Positions 1-13,274 of a stretch of 64,000 nucleotides of DNA are shown here, piece by piece. The DNA lies in NCBI GenBank assembly GCA_013396995.1, contig VWZP01010964.1, positions 478,345 through 542,344 on the forward strand, written 5' to 3'. Below the pieces are notes generated by a model. The model saw nothing but the letters and a program-made list of their open reading frames with translations. It did no database searches and was not told the DNA's origin. The DNA is from Dicaeum eximium (Eukaryota; Chordata; Aves; Passeriformes; Dicaeidae). The translations under genes and the position numbers were made by a program. Positions within the stretch are counted from its first letter, which is position 1; every line of letters starts with the position of its first letter.

Positions 1-3000
1 GAGACCACCCAATAATTAAATTGATCTCATAGCCTCAATGTTGGGGCTTTTCTGTTATTTTTTTCTTTATAGTGCGTGTAGTTCTGTGGAGTTGTCTTTC
101 AGTATTTGTCTGCTATTGTTTAGATACCCTTATCTAGTCCCAAATTTTTTTGTATTTTTTTTTAAGTCTTACAAACAAGTAAGTTTGGAAGAACTTTGTT
201 TTTCTTTGATTTTCACTCCTTCCCATCTTGTTTACAGAGGAGGAGACTATCAAAGGGTTTCTTCCACTCTTTTTTTTGGCCAGGTTTTTATCAGCCCCGT
301 GACAAGCATTCCAGAGTACCAGCAGACTCTTTATCTCAGGCACCTTCTTGGCAGTTTCCTGGGATGTGGGAGTGTTACTGGGATCATCAGCAAATCCCTG
401 GGAAGATCCCTTTAGATGATTTTAGGCTGTGGTAAGCTGGAAGCTGAAGTCTGCACTCTAAAGCTCAGGATGGGTTATAAATCACTGGCTTTTCCCTTAG
501 CCAAGACCTTTTCAATCCCTTGTTTATTATCTTCCTGAAGGATTTTAGTTTTTCTGAGACTAGAAACTGAAGAAAGAAAGAAATAATGGTCGTGAATCTG
601 ACTAGAATAATTTTATTTTATGTCTCAGTTCTTAAATTGCAAGTATACTATGGAAATATTTACATGAAATACAGATATGAAAAAATAGAACTTGGAGTAG
701 TCCATAACATGTCCCCCAAATATCAACATGTTAAACATCCTGCTTAACCGAAACAAGTGACCAAGATTTTTCTTTTTTAATCACTCAGGCATTTCCCTCA
801 GAAAGAAAGCAAATCCCACTTTCCTTTCTCAGACCAAACTCCTGCAGAAAGAGGTGGATCAGGGTAGAAGCAGAACAAGGAGAGTGCGAGGGGAACAGTG
901 AACCTTAGCCCCCAGGACTGTAAAAACCTCAAAAATAAGGCCCTTTAATCCATATTTAGCTTCTCAATACAGTCTTGTATTCCATTACATGAACAACAAA
1001 AGCCTTAGGAGAGAGGAGACACAAGAAGAAGATGTGTTGAGGATAATTATTTCTAAGGCTTTGTGCAGCAAATTCCACCTCTGGCAGCATTTTGGGAGGA
1101 AATTGCACAGAGCCTTGAGCAAAGGTCCAGCTCATGTCCTTATTTCTCATCAGCTTCTCACTGAGGCACGTCAGCATCAGGATTGGCCTGGCTCTTGTGC
1201 CTGAGCCCTGTCCCTGGGAGCAGAGGTGGCCTTTGGCATTGCCAAGGAGAAGCTCAGGGTTTGGAAGGAGCTGTGCTTTACAGGGAAGTGCTGCTTCTTG
1301 TCTGTGTGTCTGTGCTCCCCTCGTCTCTTCACTGTCAGGGCACAGTGGGTGAGGTGGAAGAGGGGTTCCTGTACTGGCAGATCCTGGGAGAAGATCCAGA
1401 AGCTGGAAGGAGCAGATGCTGCTCTGTGTTAGTTTGCTGTCCTGGGTTTCGTGGGGGGCTTCCCGTTTGCAGGTCTGGAGAAAGAAGAGGGTTTGGTTTA
1501 CTCAGATGGGAGAAGAGCAAGAAGGAAATTAAGGCTCCTTTAACCTTGGGCTGCAGGCAGGGACCTCCCAGAGGAGGCTGCAAAGTTTTCCTAAATTCTC
1601 TTTGTGCAAGTGAAAGATCTGCCTGTATTTCAAGTAGTGACAGATAGAAGGATATTCTCAAGATACTCTGATGGTCAATCCTTATATTAATTAGAAAATA
1701 AAGTGGGCTTTTGAAATTCACCTCTGACTTCTGCACACTCCTGTCCCCTCATTAAGCCTTTCTTTACATTCAGAAAAGAATGAAGAGAGAAGAGCTAAGG
1801 GTTTGTGGTTTTTTTTTTTTTTTTGAGTTAGACAGGGTGTAACCATTTCAGAGAGACTTTTTCTTGTTGGAACATGTTGCCTTCAGAGAAGTTTGAAAGG
1901 AGGCTTTCCAGACAGCCAATGTGCACCCAAAATGATAGAAATGACTGCTCTCCATTAACTGAGAGTTTTTTGCTGATCTAATGAGTTGGGGATTTGGCAC
2001 CTCTTTTCAGGGAAGATTAATTGGTGGCGGAAAAGGAATCCTTCTGCTGCCAGCAAGGATTGCAGGCCAGATCCTGGGGTGCTCTTTAAGGGAGTGAATT
2101 GCACTGTTAACTTCCAAAGAGCTTCCTTTCACTAAGCAGGAGCTGCTCAGAGCAGCAGGAATTTCCTCTCTAAATCAAAACTGAAATATAGTACAATAGC
2201 TAAAACCAGAGCTTTGTCAAGTTTAGGGCTGCTGAAGGAGAGCCATCCTTGAGGAGGTGATTTCCTGAGGCCCCTGAATAACAACCACTGCATCAGGGCA
2301 AAGTGGGAGAGCTCTGCAGGGTGTTTTTCTCCCCACAGAGACAGAATATCCTTGCACAGAGCTGGCAACAGGGGTTGAGATAAGTGAAAAATGCAAACAT
2401 TCTAACAAGGCTGCATGAAGAGCTCTTCCTTATCATTTCTCCCCTGGAAAGGCAGACGAGGATCAGGGAAGCACTGGGTGTAATAAATATCCCCTGTGAA
2501 AATGAGAGTTCTGTTCCATTTTACAGACAGCTTAAAAAAATGCAACCTGCCTTTAAAAGAAAAAGAAATTTGTAGGGATCCACTTCCTACTAATGTTGGG
2601 GAGGGACTGAATTAATTTGGAAAACTAAGTGGCAATTACCTCTTGTACTAACAAACCCATGGTTGTATAACAAGGAACAGGAATTTATCTGATTTAAAAG
2701 ATGCTTTGACTGGCAAAGAATGAGGCTCCAGAGGTGTGAACATGCTGTTCCAAAGTTTCTTGGCAACCCAGCTGTTCCAAACACTAGCCCAGCCCTGGTT
2801 GTCCTTGAGCAGTAGTGGGAACTTTTTGGTGTCTCTCTTGCCACAAGCCCCAGGGTGCAGAGGGCTTGCAGAAGTGGTTTCCTGCAGAGCAGGAGAGGTG
2901 AGCAAACCAGCTGCAGGGAGGTCGATTTGCAGAAACAAAATTTGTGTGGGCAAAAAAATAACATTTCCTCTTCCAAACCAGGAAATTGCAATTCTCATTC

Positions 3001-3735
3001 TGATGGTGTTTTCCTGGTGACCCAGGGTGAGGGGAGGCAGGAGGGAAAGCATAAAGAAAAGGTTCCTGTGTGCCCTAGAAACTGGGCTACCCTTCAATCT
3101 ATTCCTATCTGCACTGGTGTTTCTCAGGAGAGCCATGTGAGGCTGCAGCAGCCTCTCTGCTGCTGGTCCTTGGTGCCTGTTGGGGAAACTGAGGCAGGAA
3201 GCCTGGAGCTGTTGGTCCAAAATGGTGCAGAGGGGGATTTGGGATGGAGGAACTTACATGGAAACCATGGGGACATCTGAACATGCAGTAATGAAATCAA
3301 ATCAATGGTTTGGGGAGGGGAAGAGATGAAATACGGTCACTCCCAAACTCAAGCTGGGAATGGTGCATTGGAAGCACAGAAATGTGGTTAGATATGAGCA
3401 CTGTGTGATGAACAAAGTTTTTGGGCTGCCACAAACAGCTCCTGTCTTTCTGTTTTGTACCAGCTGCAGGGTCAGAGCTCAATGATTTGAACAACTTAAT
3501 AGTTGAAAACCAAACAAAAATCCCAAACAGACAAAAAGCCCCAAAGAAAACCAAAAATAGAGGACAGGAGAACCTTCTGTTCTGTTTTTGCCCTTAAGTC
3601 ATTGCTCAGGCTCCTCCCAACCATCTTCTATCAGATGAAGAATTTTTAGGTTACTTTTTGGCACCTGCCTCCTTTATCTATAGAGGGTGAGATGTTGCCA
3701 AGTTGAAGAGAAAAATGCCAGTGCCTGTCACTCAC
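1..3735. other. 3' flank or last intron of CD8A; no gene recognised
   Basis: This stretch lies downstream of the last recognised CD8A exon (minus strand). The final CD8A coding exon, which should add a short tail and the stop codon after the CxC exon, and the 3' UTR are expected here, but I could not identify them. Open frames in this stretch are short, overlap on both strands and show no family motif, so I treat them as chance. A T-run sits near 1809-1824. No CR1 or LTR fragment was recognised. Confidence 0.5.
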
Positions 3736-3766
3736 CTCTTACACCTGCATCTTCGTCTTCTGGTTT
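3736..3766 (-). CDS. CD8A: CD8A exon 5: basic cytoplasmic tail with CxC motif
   Basis: This 31-base exon is the same size as the matching mammalian CD8A exon. It encodes TRRRRCRCK. The CRC pair is the zinc-clasp motif that binds the N-terminal cysteines of Lck. The acceptor is TTTCTTAG and the donor GTGAGT. It enters in phase 1 and leaves in phase 2. The following exon with the stop codon was not found. Confidence 0.85.
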
Positions 3767-6700
3767 CTAAGAAAAGAGAGAAAATGTTTTAGTTCAAAGG
3801 TACCAAGTGACAGCTCAGGAAAGAAACACTCCAGTGAGGTAGGGCTGGTGCTCCTCTACAGATGATACCTTTAATAATGGATAAACCAAGCCTATTTTTG
3901 AGGAAATCTATGCCAGGCAGTGGTGCTGCAGCTCATGTTACCCCACTAATCCACTTAAATATTTTCATGAATTAATCTTTAAGGTGAGTAGCAGCAGCAG
4001 GGTCAGCCTGGGAACACTGAGGGTAAATTATTTCTGTTTGCTGTCTCCAGTGACTTTGGCACGTTGCTGAAAATCCCTCAGCAAAAATTATCTCTGATCT
4101 GAGATGATTATTTCCCTCAGCAGCAATTATTTCTGCAGCAGGTGAGTGGCAGTGATGTCACATCCCACACATCCAAGGTAACAATGCTCTTCCCCATTTC
4201 AGCCTCTGTGTTGTTACTTTGGGGTAGATTCAGCAAAATAAAATGCCCAGCCATTAATTTTAGACTAAGGTAAAAGTCCATCCTGAAGGGCTGGAAATTG
4301 CTGCAGAAATTACCTGCAGCTGAGGGCTTTTCACTGATCATGATGCAATGAAGTTTCTCCTCTGGTTCCAGCTTGTGCTGCTACTAGGACCCTCAGCATT
4401 TACTGGAGCACATTTACTTTGTTAGGTCAGAATGTTTCAGGCTCTGGGGCTTTAACCTCTGACACACCCATTTATGAACCAGGACAGTTGATAGAGTAAA
4501 TGCTGTCTCTCTAATCTATTTTTCTTCCTTGAAAGTCCTTTCCAACATAAATAATTTTCTGACTGTGTGATTTTAAGTTGATAATTCTTTCGCATCCTAA
4601 TCCTACTGCTGAGGATTAAAATACAGACACTGATTTTAACAGTGATCCTTTTCTTGCATTGCCTGATTCTGACTATCAGCTGCCTCCCAAAGCAGCCAGA
4701 ACATTTCCCTGAGGGGCAGGGACCAGAGGTGCATCTAGAGAGGGTTGTGGTGAGCCTTACGTTGACACAGCACGATGGTGATGGCCAGGGCGATGAGGAG
4801 CAGGAGGCAGGCACCTGCTAAGGGGACCCAGATGAAGATGTGACAGAAGAAATTCAGATCTTTCTGCATTCTTCCCTCTGCAGGAAGAGAAAAGATGGAA
4901 TATCCACCCCTGCTGAGGCTAAAAGGCTCTACCCTCCCTCCCCATGTTCCTGGTGTGCCCAGGCATGCTCATGCTTCTTATGCCATATTTAGACTTTCTT
5001 AGGTTGAATGAAATATTGGAATTTAATCTTTGCATCTCCAATAAAGAAGCTCTGTGGATCTTCTCTCTCCCTCCCAATCCAAAATGCCTGCAGGATCCTT
5101 GCAGGGGTCTGTGGACCAGAGTCCAGCCCTTCCCTTCTCCCTCCCTCCATTCAGGTTACCTGGGTCTGGGGTTGTGATGTTGGGTTCCTCAGTTATGCCA
5201 CTCGTGGGGGTGGCTCCAAATGTGGAGGGTGTCACTGTGGTGGTGACTATAAGAGAAATGGAGGAATTCAGCATGTAGGGAAATACAATAAAACAGATCT
5301 CTCCTGCCTTTCTGCTCTCTTACCCCTGCCAGAGCACAGGTGCTCCTGAGTTCAGCTCCAGGAGAATTCACAGAGCCAAGTTTGGATGGGGTCTCCCTAA
5401 AAAGGGTCTCCAAGAGCCAATAAGGAGCTGCAGCCTCCTTGTTTCTCACATTCTGACACCATCCTCACAAAGCCTGAGCCCCCTGAGCTTGGTATTACTT
5501 TTGGGACCTGCATGTGCTGAGGAAGGAGGGGGTGATGGTGGATTTGCTTTAGTCTTGTGCCTTCAGAGCCTTCATGGGTGGGGAAGTGGGGATGGGGAGA
5601 TGATGCTGGGTCTGCCCAATCATGGGTAAGGAGCAGTGCCAGGAGGAGAGGTGGGAAGCAGGGAGCCTCTGGCAGGAGGCCCAGTGGGTTGGTCACAGGA
5701 TGCCTTGGGCAAGCAAGCAGGGAAATGGGGTTTGAGGGAGGGATGGCTGGTGGAAAAGGGCACGGGCAGGAGGTGCTGGGCATTTTGGCAGGGCTGAGTG
5801 AGGCTGGCTGAGGGTGTTGCTGACCTGGAAGGAAGGCAGGCTGGCCAGGGCTGAAGTACAGCATTTGGTTCAAATTCATCACGCAGAAATAGCTCCCCTG
5901 GTCCCGTGGTGTGAAAGATTTCACTACCAACCGATAATTCGTGCTGTGTTTGCTCGCCTCAAAGCGAGGTGATGTTTTCTGGTTCCCCTCAAACGTGGGC
6001 CGGGACATGGAATTGATGAAGACAATGAAGTGAAGGGTCCCACTCTTGTCCTGGTGGATCCAGGATGCACCACTGGGCTTGTCAGTCTGACACTCCAGCT
6101 CCAGCTTCTGTCCCACCCGGAGCTGGGTGATGTCCTTGGGAGAGCTGACCTTTATCTCAAGTGACTGGCCATAAATGCCAGGGGAGCCTGCAGGAGAGAA
6201 ATCCTTGCCTGAAGCACTTGGGAAGAGTCAAAGGGCTCTCTGAGGAAACCTCCCTCCCTGTCTGTGAGCTGGAAGTACAAATGGAAAGGGAAGCCCTCAC
6301 TTTCTGGATGCTGGGAAGGTTTTCTTGGAGTCCTTGCTGGGATGGTGCATGGAGGGTGCTCAGCACTGGCCACCTGGGCTTTAAAGATGGGTGCTGTCCT
6401 TCCAGAGCCTTCTCAGGGACATGACACCTTCCCAGCTTCTCTGAAGTGACTCCCTTTGCACTTCTGGCAAAGCCTCTTTTTTCCTACCCTTGTCCCTCCC
6501 CTCCAGAGCCACTCATGGGCTCAATCTCCCTTCCCAGTGCTGGTGGTGCTGCAGCCCCTGCCCAGCTGCCCTTTGCTGGCTGAGGTGATGCTGCCCTTCC
6601 TTCCAAACTTACTGAGCACACCTCAAGGTCAGCCCTTTTTGGTTTGCTTTTTACCCCCTTAATTTTTTAACCCAATGTATTGGATTCAGTGGAAGGGTTT

Positions 6701-6796
6701 TGCCCTCTCCCTCCCCGTGCAGGGGCTGCACAAGCCCTGTCCCTACTCACAGAATCCCAGAGTGAGCAGCAGGAGCAGGGCAGGAGACGTGTCCAT
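3736..6796 (-). CDS. CD8A: CD8A, T-cell surface glycoprotein CD8 alpha chain (five exons seen, 3' end not found)
   Basis: CD8 alpha forms CD8aa homodimers or CD8ab heterodimers on cytotoxic T cells. It binds MHC class I beside the T-cell receptor and brings Lck through its tail. Five minus-strand exons are visible, in transcription order 6796-6751, 6187-5825, 5246-5160, 4877-4761 and 3766-3736. They encode signal peptide, one Ig V domain, a Thr/Pro-rich hinge, a membrane segment and a basic tail with a CxC motif. All have GT/AG borders. The junctions are phase 1 up to the tail exon, as in other vertebrates. The neighbouring CD8B gene has the same orientation and exon plan. The last exon with the stop codon was not located. 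The V domain, the membrane sequence and the 31-base tail exon together separate it from CD8B. Identification is confident; the splice borders are read by eye. Confidence 0.93.
4761..4877 (-). CDS. CD8A: CD8A exon 4: membrane-spanning segment
   Basis: This 117-base exon encodes a short juxtamembrane part with a Cys (NFFCHIFIW, the likely interchain disulfide position) and a hydrophobic helix from WVPLAGACLLLL to TIVLC. The WVPLAG start of the helix is conserved in CD8 chains. The acceptor is CTGCAG and the donor is GTAAGG. Confidence 0.92.
5160..5246 (-). CDS. CD8A: CD8A exon 3: hinge (stalk)
   Basis: This 87-base exon encodes a stalk rich in Thr, Pro and Ser, starting TTTVTPSTFGATP and ending NITTPDP. 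Such a composition suits dense O-glycosylation, and NIT is a potential N-glycosylation site. The borders are a TATAG acceptor and a GTAAC donor. Phase 1 on both sides fits the V and membrane exons. Confidence 0.88.
5825..6187 (-). CDS. CD8A: CD8A exon 2: Ig V-type domain
   Basis: This exon of 363 bases (121 codons) is bordered by a CTGCAG acceptor and a GT donor. The V-set hallmarks are present: the first Ig cysteine in ELEC, the core Trp in SWIHQDK, and the second cysteine in DQGSYFC. The Ig disulfide joins these two cysteines. The segment around KLELEC and LHFIVFI and the end QPAFLPG are characteristic of bird CD8 alpha. There is no J-type FGxG motif, again as in avian CD8 alpha. The domain forms the MHC class I binding surface as a dimer. 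Confidence 0.93.
6751..6796 (-). CDS. CD8A: CD8A exon 1: start codon and signal peptide
   Basis: The ATG is the complement of 6794-6796. The exon encodes MDTSPALLLLLTLGF plus one base, followed by a GTGAGT donor (complement of 6745-6750). The leucine run is a typical secretion signal core. Joining the leftover base to the V exon gives a Cys codon near the expected cleavage region. The ATG opens the only frame that splices in phase into the V exon. Confidence 0.9.
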
Positions 6797-6893
6797 CTTC
6801 TCCTGGGGTGTCTGTGCTTGGGGCTGGTGCAGCACAGCTGAGATGATCTTTGTCACTTGGCTTGGGAGGGTGTGTGGCTCTTTGGGGAGGATG

Positions 6894-6904
6894 TGATGTC
6901 ATCA
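6894..6904. promoter_or_regulatory. CRE/ATF-like site upstream of CD8A
   Basis: TGATGTCATCA lies about 100 bases upstream of the CD8A start codon and is nearly palindromic. TGATGTCA is the core of the CREB/ATF-binding decamer known from T-cell receptor beta promoters. A role in the CD8A promoter is inference from position and motif only. Confidence 0.35.
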
Positions 6905-9900
6905 GGACCCTCTTGGGTAAGGAGGTCACGCTCGGCATCTGCGGCGTAACGAGGCAAAAACGATTCCTGAAGAAATTAGTTTCTTGTCCAGAGTTTGGGC
7001 TAATATATCCTTATCAGTTCTTAATGGTGCTTCAAGGCTGTTTCCTGGATGACTTTCCTAGAGATCCAGAGTGATGCTGCTCATGGCTGGGGTAGGATCA
7101 GCCACCAAAGCCTGCTGTCCCCTCTGGGGATCCACGGCAGCTCCAACTCCACAGAAGTTATGGACGAGTACCACGCTTTTGGTGCAGGCCACACTTTGCC
7201 TTTCTTGGCAGGGATTCTGCCTCCTTCTCCTTAGCACACTCAAGGGGTCTCATGTGGATGGCAGAGCCCACAGTTTTGTTACCCAGCAAGTGGGATACAG
7301 GTGTTTCATGGCAGAGATACACATCTCATTTATCTCCAAGCACATGCGCTGCTGGCACACAGCTGGGTGCTTCAGGTGCTTGATTGTTCTCTATGCAATT
7401 CTTCTTTCTTTAATTCTTCTTTGCAATTGCAAATCTCTTCGTGCAGGGCAGGTGGTCCATGAGCAGAAATTTCACGGGAGTGCCCAATGCCCAGGGTGGG
7501 CTTTGCTTTTTGTTTGTTTTACCAACTCGTGGCTCTCTTCTCTCACCACAGGTGCTTCCTCTCTGCTAAAAAAATCCCCTTGTGTGCCTCAATGGACAGA
7601 GCCCTTGCTGCTGCCTCCAGATGACCACTCTCACTTGGGGATGGGTGATGCTTCCTGGAGCTTTAAAAACAAGTTTCACCAGCCTGTGAGGGGCTGGGCT
7701 GGTGTCTGATTACTTTCTTTCTTTCTTCCTGGCTTTCCTGTGGATTTTTTTTCTATATTTTTTTTTCCCCATTGCCACTCTGCAAGGAAATCCCCTTTTT
7801 CCTGGATCTGTCAGAAAGTTGGTGCTGCTGGGTTTGATGGCGTTTCTATTGGGGCTCAGAGCTTAAGCACTGAAAATTGTTTAGGAGCTGGGTTTGTTTC
7901 TCTGGGCTTCAATGCATGTTGGTGAGTGAAGAAAGCTCCTGTTAGGCCTGCTGAGATATGTGAAATTCTTGCTTTTGTTAGGCTGGGAGACTTGTGATGT
8001 CTACTTTAAATAAAGCAAATAAAAGTAAAATTGAAATGAATGTGCTGGCCAACGAGGATGGGACAAAAACTTCATCAATTCTAGGTTCTCACTCTGCTGT
8101 AGAGTGAGCATGCAGTGCATGCCCTCAGAGATGTGGTGGTGGATGTGCTGGGAGAACCTTTACAATTAAAGGATCATCCAGGAAGGGCTACTGGCTTTCT
8201 TGATAGGGTTATCTAATTTCTTTCTTGTCTCTGACAAATAGTAGATTTTATATGAATCAGTCCAGGGTACCAAACTGGCACCCAGATATTCCTCTCCTCT
8301 GTGTGGTGTCCTTGATCTCATTCCTCTTTGCTCACAGATTGAGCTGATTTCCAGGCAAGGCCACCTTTTCCCCTGCTAATGAATATTTAAATATTTAAAG
8401 GCAAGGCAAAAGCTTATTGTCAGCTGGGAGATAGAGCTGCAGGAGAGCTGTCACACATGGCTTTTTTACTGACTTCTGTGATAAGGTGCTGCATAGTACA
8501 AAGCTATTTCTATTTTGCATAGCAACAAAGAAGAAAAAAATAAAGTTGCAGTGACAATAATTTGATTAGGAAAAGCTCCAGAACATAAGCAGGACCTCTA
8601 GAAAAAAGATCAGATTTAAAATCAACACTTGTATAAATAATTTAGATTGGTTAATGCAAGTTTAGTAGTGATGACCAATTCTAAAACTAGGGGGAGAATG
8701 TGGGTAATCAGATTAATTAAGGAATCTCCTTGATTTTTGCATGTTTTGGTTGGCCTGTTTGTCCTCTATGCAGTATTTTAGAATAGGCTGTCATTGTTTG
8801 ACTGAGGACCTAAGCCAAATCAATGAACACTAGCATTAATAATATGTTTTGTTAGTAATTTAGTTAGTAACTTCTGTTGTAGTATCACTGGTAGGGTATG
8901 ACTAAGGAAGAAGAAAAAATACTCACAATACTCACAATAACAACCAATTACTTCTGCAGAGCATCAGATAAGAGAATTCAGGAGATCAGACAGGCTGATT
9001 AGAAAGTAGAAGTAATTTCTTTTTTCTCCCAAACCTACATATAAGTTTTATTTTACTCACAATTAATGTTACAGGACTCTGATTGCTGTTGAACTCCAAC
9101 CTAAGTTGCTTAAGACTGAGGTTTATCTTTTTGTCCTAGGGACAACCTAGGTCTGTATTTAATTAATGTCAAATAATTAGTAGAAGAAAGGAGCAAAGAG
9201 ACAAGAGACAAAATCATGCAGGGATGAGCAGAGTAACAAGGATTCACCTGTTTTTAATCAGGGCTTAGCAGGAAGTGAATTTAGGATTAATTTTCTCTGC
9301 TTTCTTACATCCATTTGACAGAAGAGGAATGGGAAACGAGGGGGAGCCGAGGCACCAGAGCTGGAGAACATGCTGAGTTTTGGATGTGGCTGATTTCTCT
9401 GTGATTTTGTGGAAAGCTCTCAGGGGCTTTTTCATGGGGTAAGACCCTTTCTGAGTGTCAGTCATGGCAGACATTGCCTGGATGTCTCACAGTGTGGCAT
9501 GGCTGGGGCTGCTCTGGGGACGTGGGACTCACGCTGCCGTGGTTGGTGAGCACAAAAGGAGACCCAAAATGACTGTGCTCTGACAGCTCCATTGTTCTGT
9601 TGCCCATGGTGTCTCCCAGTGCTCCAGAAGGACATCCCATTGCCAAGCAGTGATGCCACATTCCTGGATTGGATCCCTGTGAGGGGTCAGTGAATGGCAA
9701 CTGAGGGGTGACACTGGACTGGCTTTGCCACAGCACTGCTGACTCTTCCTGTTCCTAACCCTTGAAGGATTGCATTAAAATTTTCCATTCCACTTTCATA
9801 ATGAGGAATGGAAAGTTTCAACGAAGATTTCAAAATTCAGTCACAAATTACAAGCACTGTTTTTCGAAGAGAGGGAAAAACACCATGTTGAGGCTCTAGC

Positions 9901-12900
9901 ACGCAGCTTTTCCGGTGTGAAGTGAACCTGTGGTTTATGAGCCCCTTGCTGCCCCTCTTTTCTCTGCAAAGCTGCAGCACTTAAAGGGGTTTGCAGAATG
10001 TCAAGTGCAGGAGTCACCCACCAGGCACTCACACTGTTTTTCCAGTGTAGCCACATGTTTCCAGTTTGGTGGCCAATTCTGCCCACTCCTCTGGGTACTG
10101 TCAGTGTGCACATCACTGACCTTAAAATCCAGATTGCAAACCACAGACACTCCTGCTCTCACCTCTCCTTGGTGTGGCCCTTTAACTGACCACAGGGTGG
10201 AAAATCTCCATCATCTCCAGGCTTGTTGGCACCTCAGCTGAACATTTGATTGCTTGTTTCACAACCTGGATGTGTTCTGAGCTTTCCTGGCAGGAAACTT
10301 CCTCTCTTGATGCTGCAGACCTGGTTTGTGCTGGCATTCAGTAATTCACCAATTTGTGATGGTATCTTTTGGGGACTGGTGACACTGGGCACTCTGCCAG
10401 TGCCCTAGCTGAAGTTAATTGTGGACAGGCTGGTTTTCTCCCTCTTTAATCTAAATATCACAGATTCAGACCAGAATTTTAAAAAACCCCAATGTTTTTC
10501 TAACTCTATATAGGCTTAAGAAAAGGTAAATTTTTTGCTTGGCTCCAACATATATATATATATTTTTTTTGTCTGAACTGTTCAAGGAGGTGAACTGGTC
10601 TCGTTATCTCATTTCCAGTTCTCACAATCAGATTTCTGTTGGGTCCAAGGCACTGTTTGATTGTTGTCTCTGAGTTCAGCTCCCTTCCAGGGTCTCACAG
10701 CCTCGGTGCAGTGCCCACAGCTGATGTCTTCTGTCACCACCAATCCAGAGTCTTGCCATGTCTGGTCTCCTTCTTTGCTGCACACTGACCTTCTTCTCCA
10801 AAGACCTTGGGCAGGAAATCCTGGTGGAGATGCCTCAGGGAGTTTCTGGGTCCATCTGTGTGGTGCAGGAGGAACTTCCATGGAGCAGGGTATTGCTGTG
10901 CACCTTTACTGTTAAAATCTTTGAGGGGGAACTAATTTCCACAGCAGACCACAGCTAATGGAATGGAGGAAGGGTTCCCATTTCTGTTTTCCACCTCTCC
11001 TGCTGGCAGAGCTGGCAGGATGGAAACCCATGGCTTGGTGGAGACAACTTGCTTCATCCATTTTGTGGTCCTATTAGTAGTGTTTGCTGGCTTATACAGC
11101 TCATTTCTTCTCAGTTTTTCATTTATTTGAAAAAACCCAACCCCCTTTGTTGAATTAGACCTGTAAGATGCAACCCTAAGCCACAGTACCCTGATCAAAA
11201 GGGGAGGGTCAGAGGGATGGTGGCATCAAAAAGCAGCAGCTGGTTTAATGCTCTCCTGCCATCAACAAAACAAACTAGATTTGGTGTTGAGTTTCACTTT
11301 TAATAGCCTGATCTCCACCAGTACTGCAAAGAGAAGTGTGTGATTATTTCCCCATGCCTGTTCTCCTGCAGGCACCACTGCACTCCCTGTTTGTGAGTGT
11401 TGGACTCAGAGGTCAAATGGCAAATCATGTCCAAAACAAATCCTGCAAACTTTATTTTTATGCACATTAATTTCTTTGCATTTATGTGTTGTAAATACAG
11501 AACTGCAGAAGGATTTTATAGAGGCTGGGCAATACAGGGGAAGGTGAAATTTGGAGTAGGTGATTGTGAAGTGTTGTGTGAAAGGAAAACCAGTCCTGAC
11601 TTGCCTATAAAATTTGGGTTAAGACAGGTACAGCCATGGGAACATCAACTCTTTGCCCAGCAGGAAAAGCAAATTGTATGTCAGCAGGTAGGAAGGAAAT
11701 TAGATATAAAACAGAGAACAGCTCTGTCATTGCATGTTCCAATGGTCCAGTCCATAGCCAAGGCATGATCCAATGCACTGCACAATTCCTGAATGCTGTG
11801 TGTTGGTCCCAGCCCTCATCTCACAGAGGGGACTCAAATAAGAAACAGTAGAGAAAGAAAAGGTTCAGAGCAGGACAAAACGTAGGATCAGAGGTCTGGG
11901 ATGGATTTTGTGTGGCACACTAGGACTCTTTACCCTGAAAACCTGATTTAAACGGATTTACACTAAAAGTCTCCAGGGTAAGGAGTGGATGCAAAGGAGT
12001 GGAGAGGGATTGCTTATTCCCTGCCTTTTCCAATACAGAAAGTAAGGGGCAGCAGGTGAAGCTGATGTTGGGTGAGGCTGAAAGCAAAAGAAATCCTCCA
12101 CCCCAGGGTGTCCCTGGAAAAGGACACTGAGGATGCACAGCCTGGACAAATGCTTGGAAGAGAGGTTCAGTGTGGGTTACTCAATGGACAGCAACAGGCT
12201 CAGGAAATCTATTTAGTTACAAATAGACTGAATATTAAGGGAGAGTGTCATATATGATTTTCATGTCATTATGACTTAGCCATGTGCTCACAGCAGTGTT
12301 GGAGACAGGATGGTTGTCTGGATGAACCTTTGCTTTGAACCAAACCAGTCATTTTTATATTCTTAAATGTGAGATCTCATTACAATGTGTCATTTTAAGG
12401 AAGCCATTTGTTACAAAACACAGCATCCATTTCCTCTGAAACACTATTAATTTTCCAATTATCTCATTCTTTAATGCTGGACACTTTAATCTTCCTTAGC
12501 TGTTCACCTTACACAAGGACATTTTCCCAACAACAGGTCCTGTGGTTTTTGACAGGAGAACTTTATCCCTCTTAGAAAAGGGATAATGGCCAGGAAAGGT
12601 GTTTGACCCTGGGCAACTACCTCAGTTTGTGTTCCAGCTTTAGGAAAGCAAGCAGTGACCCAGGTTTGGGGACCAGGAGAATTTTCACAGAGGCATCTTC
12701 CTTCCCCTGGCATCTCCTTGGGGATGTCACCTTGGGCTTTACACTGTGGGATGTGACCCATGTTTTTAATTGTATCAGAATTATCCTGTCTATGGCACTG
12801 ATGGGTGTCAGATTAAAATGAAAGAACCAGAGGAAAGGCATCTATTTTAGTAATGGCTGTTCCACCACTGCTCTGACTCATTTCCCCCTGCACCCAGATG

Positions 12901-13274
12901 CCTTGGCACATGTATTTTAATAACAGGAATGTCATTTGCAGCTCATTGCTCAGGGCAGGAATATATAATCCCAGCCCCCAGGAATATTTTGTGTCAATTT
13001 TTTTTATTAAGTGACTGATAGGAAATATCCTAACTTGAATTTTGCATTCAGTGTTGATGTTAAGGCATAATGTTTTGAAGCCCCATAGCTGGGTATCAGT
13101 GCAGTCCAGCACCTCTCCCTAAGACATCAGTCAGTGAGTTTACATCGTGCTAGTCCTGAATGATTGCACTTGGGCTTTGTTGAAGAATGGCAGGAGTTCT
13201 TCTGTGACCCTGCCTGTGAGCCAGGAGCCCCCAGAGCTCAGCATCTCAACCCTGGTGTGCCTGAAGAAGGGTCA
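6905..13274. other. Intergenic stretch upstream of CD8A; no gene recognised
   Basis: This lies between the CD8A promoter region and the first CR1 fragment. Open frames here are short and have no recognisable domain. A (TA)n run is near 10551-10563. The AT-rich, irregular part at about 8500-9200 has no ORF and could be an old repeat, but I could not assign it to a family. Nothing else stood out. Confidence 0.5.
10551..10563. repeat. (TA)n microsatellite
   Basis: About six TA units run directly into a T-run. Confidence 0.8.

Noticed and set aside
8500..9200. AT-rich stretch looking like an old LTR or other repeat.
   Set aside because: No paired end, no terminal TG/CA, no polyadenylation context and no known blocks.
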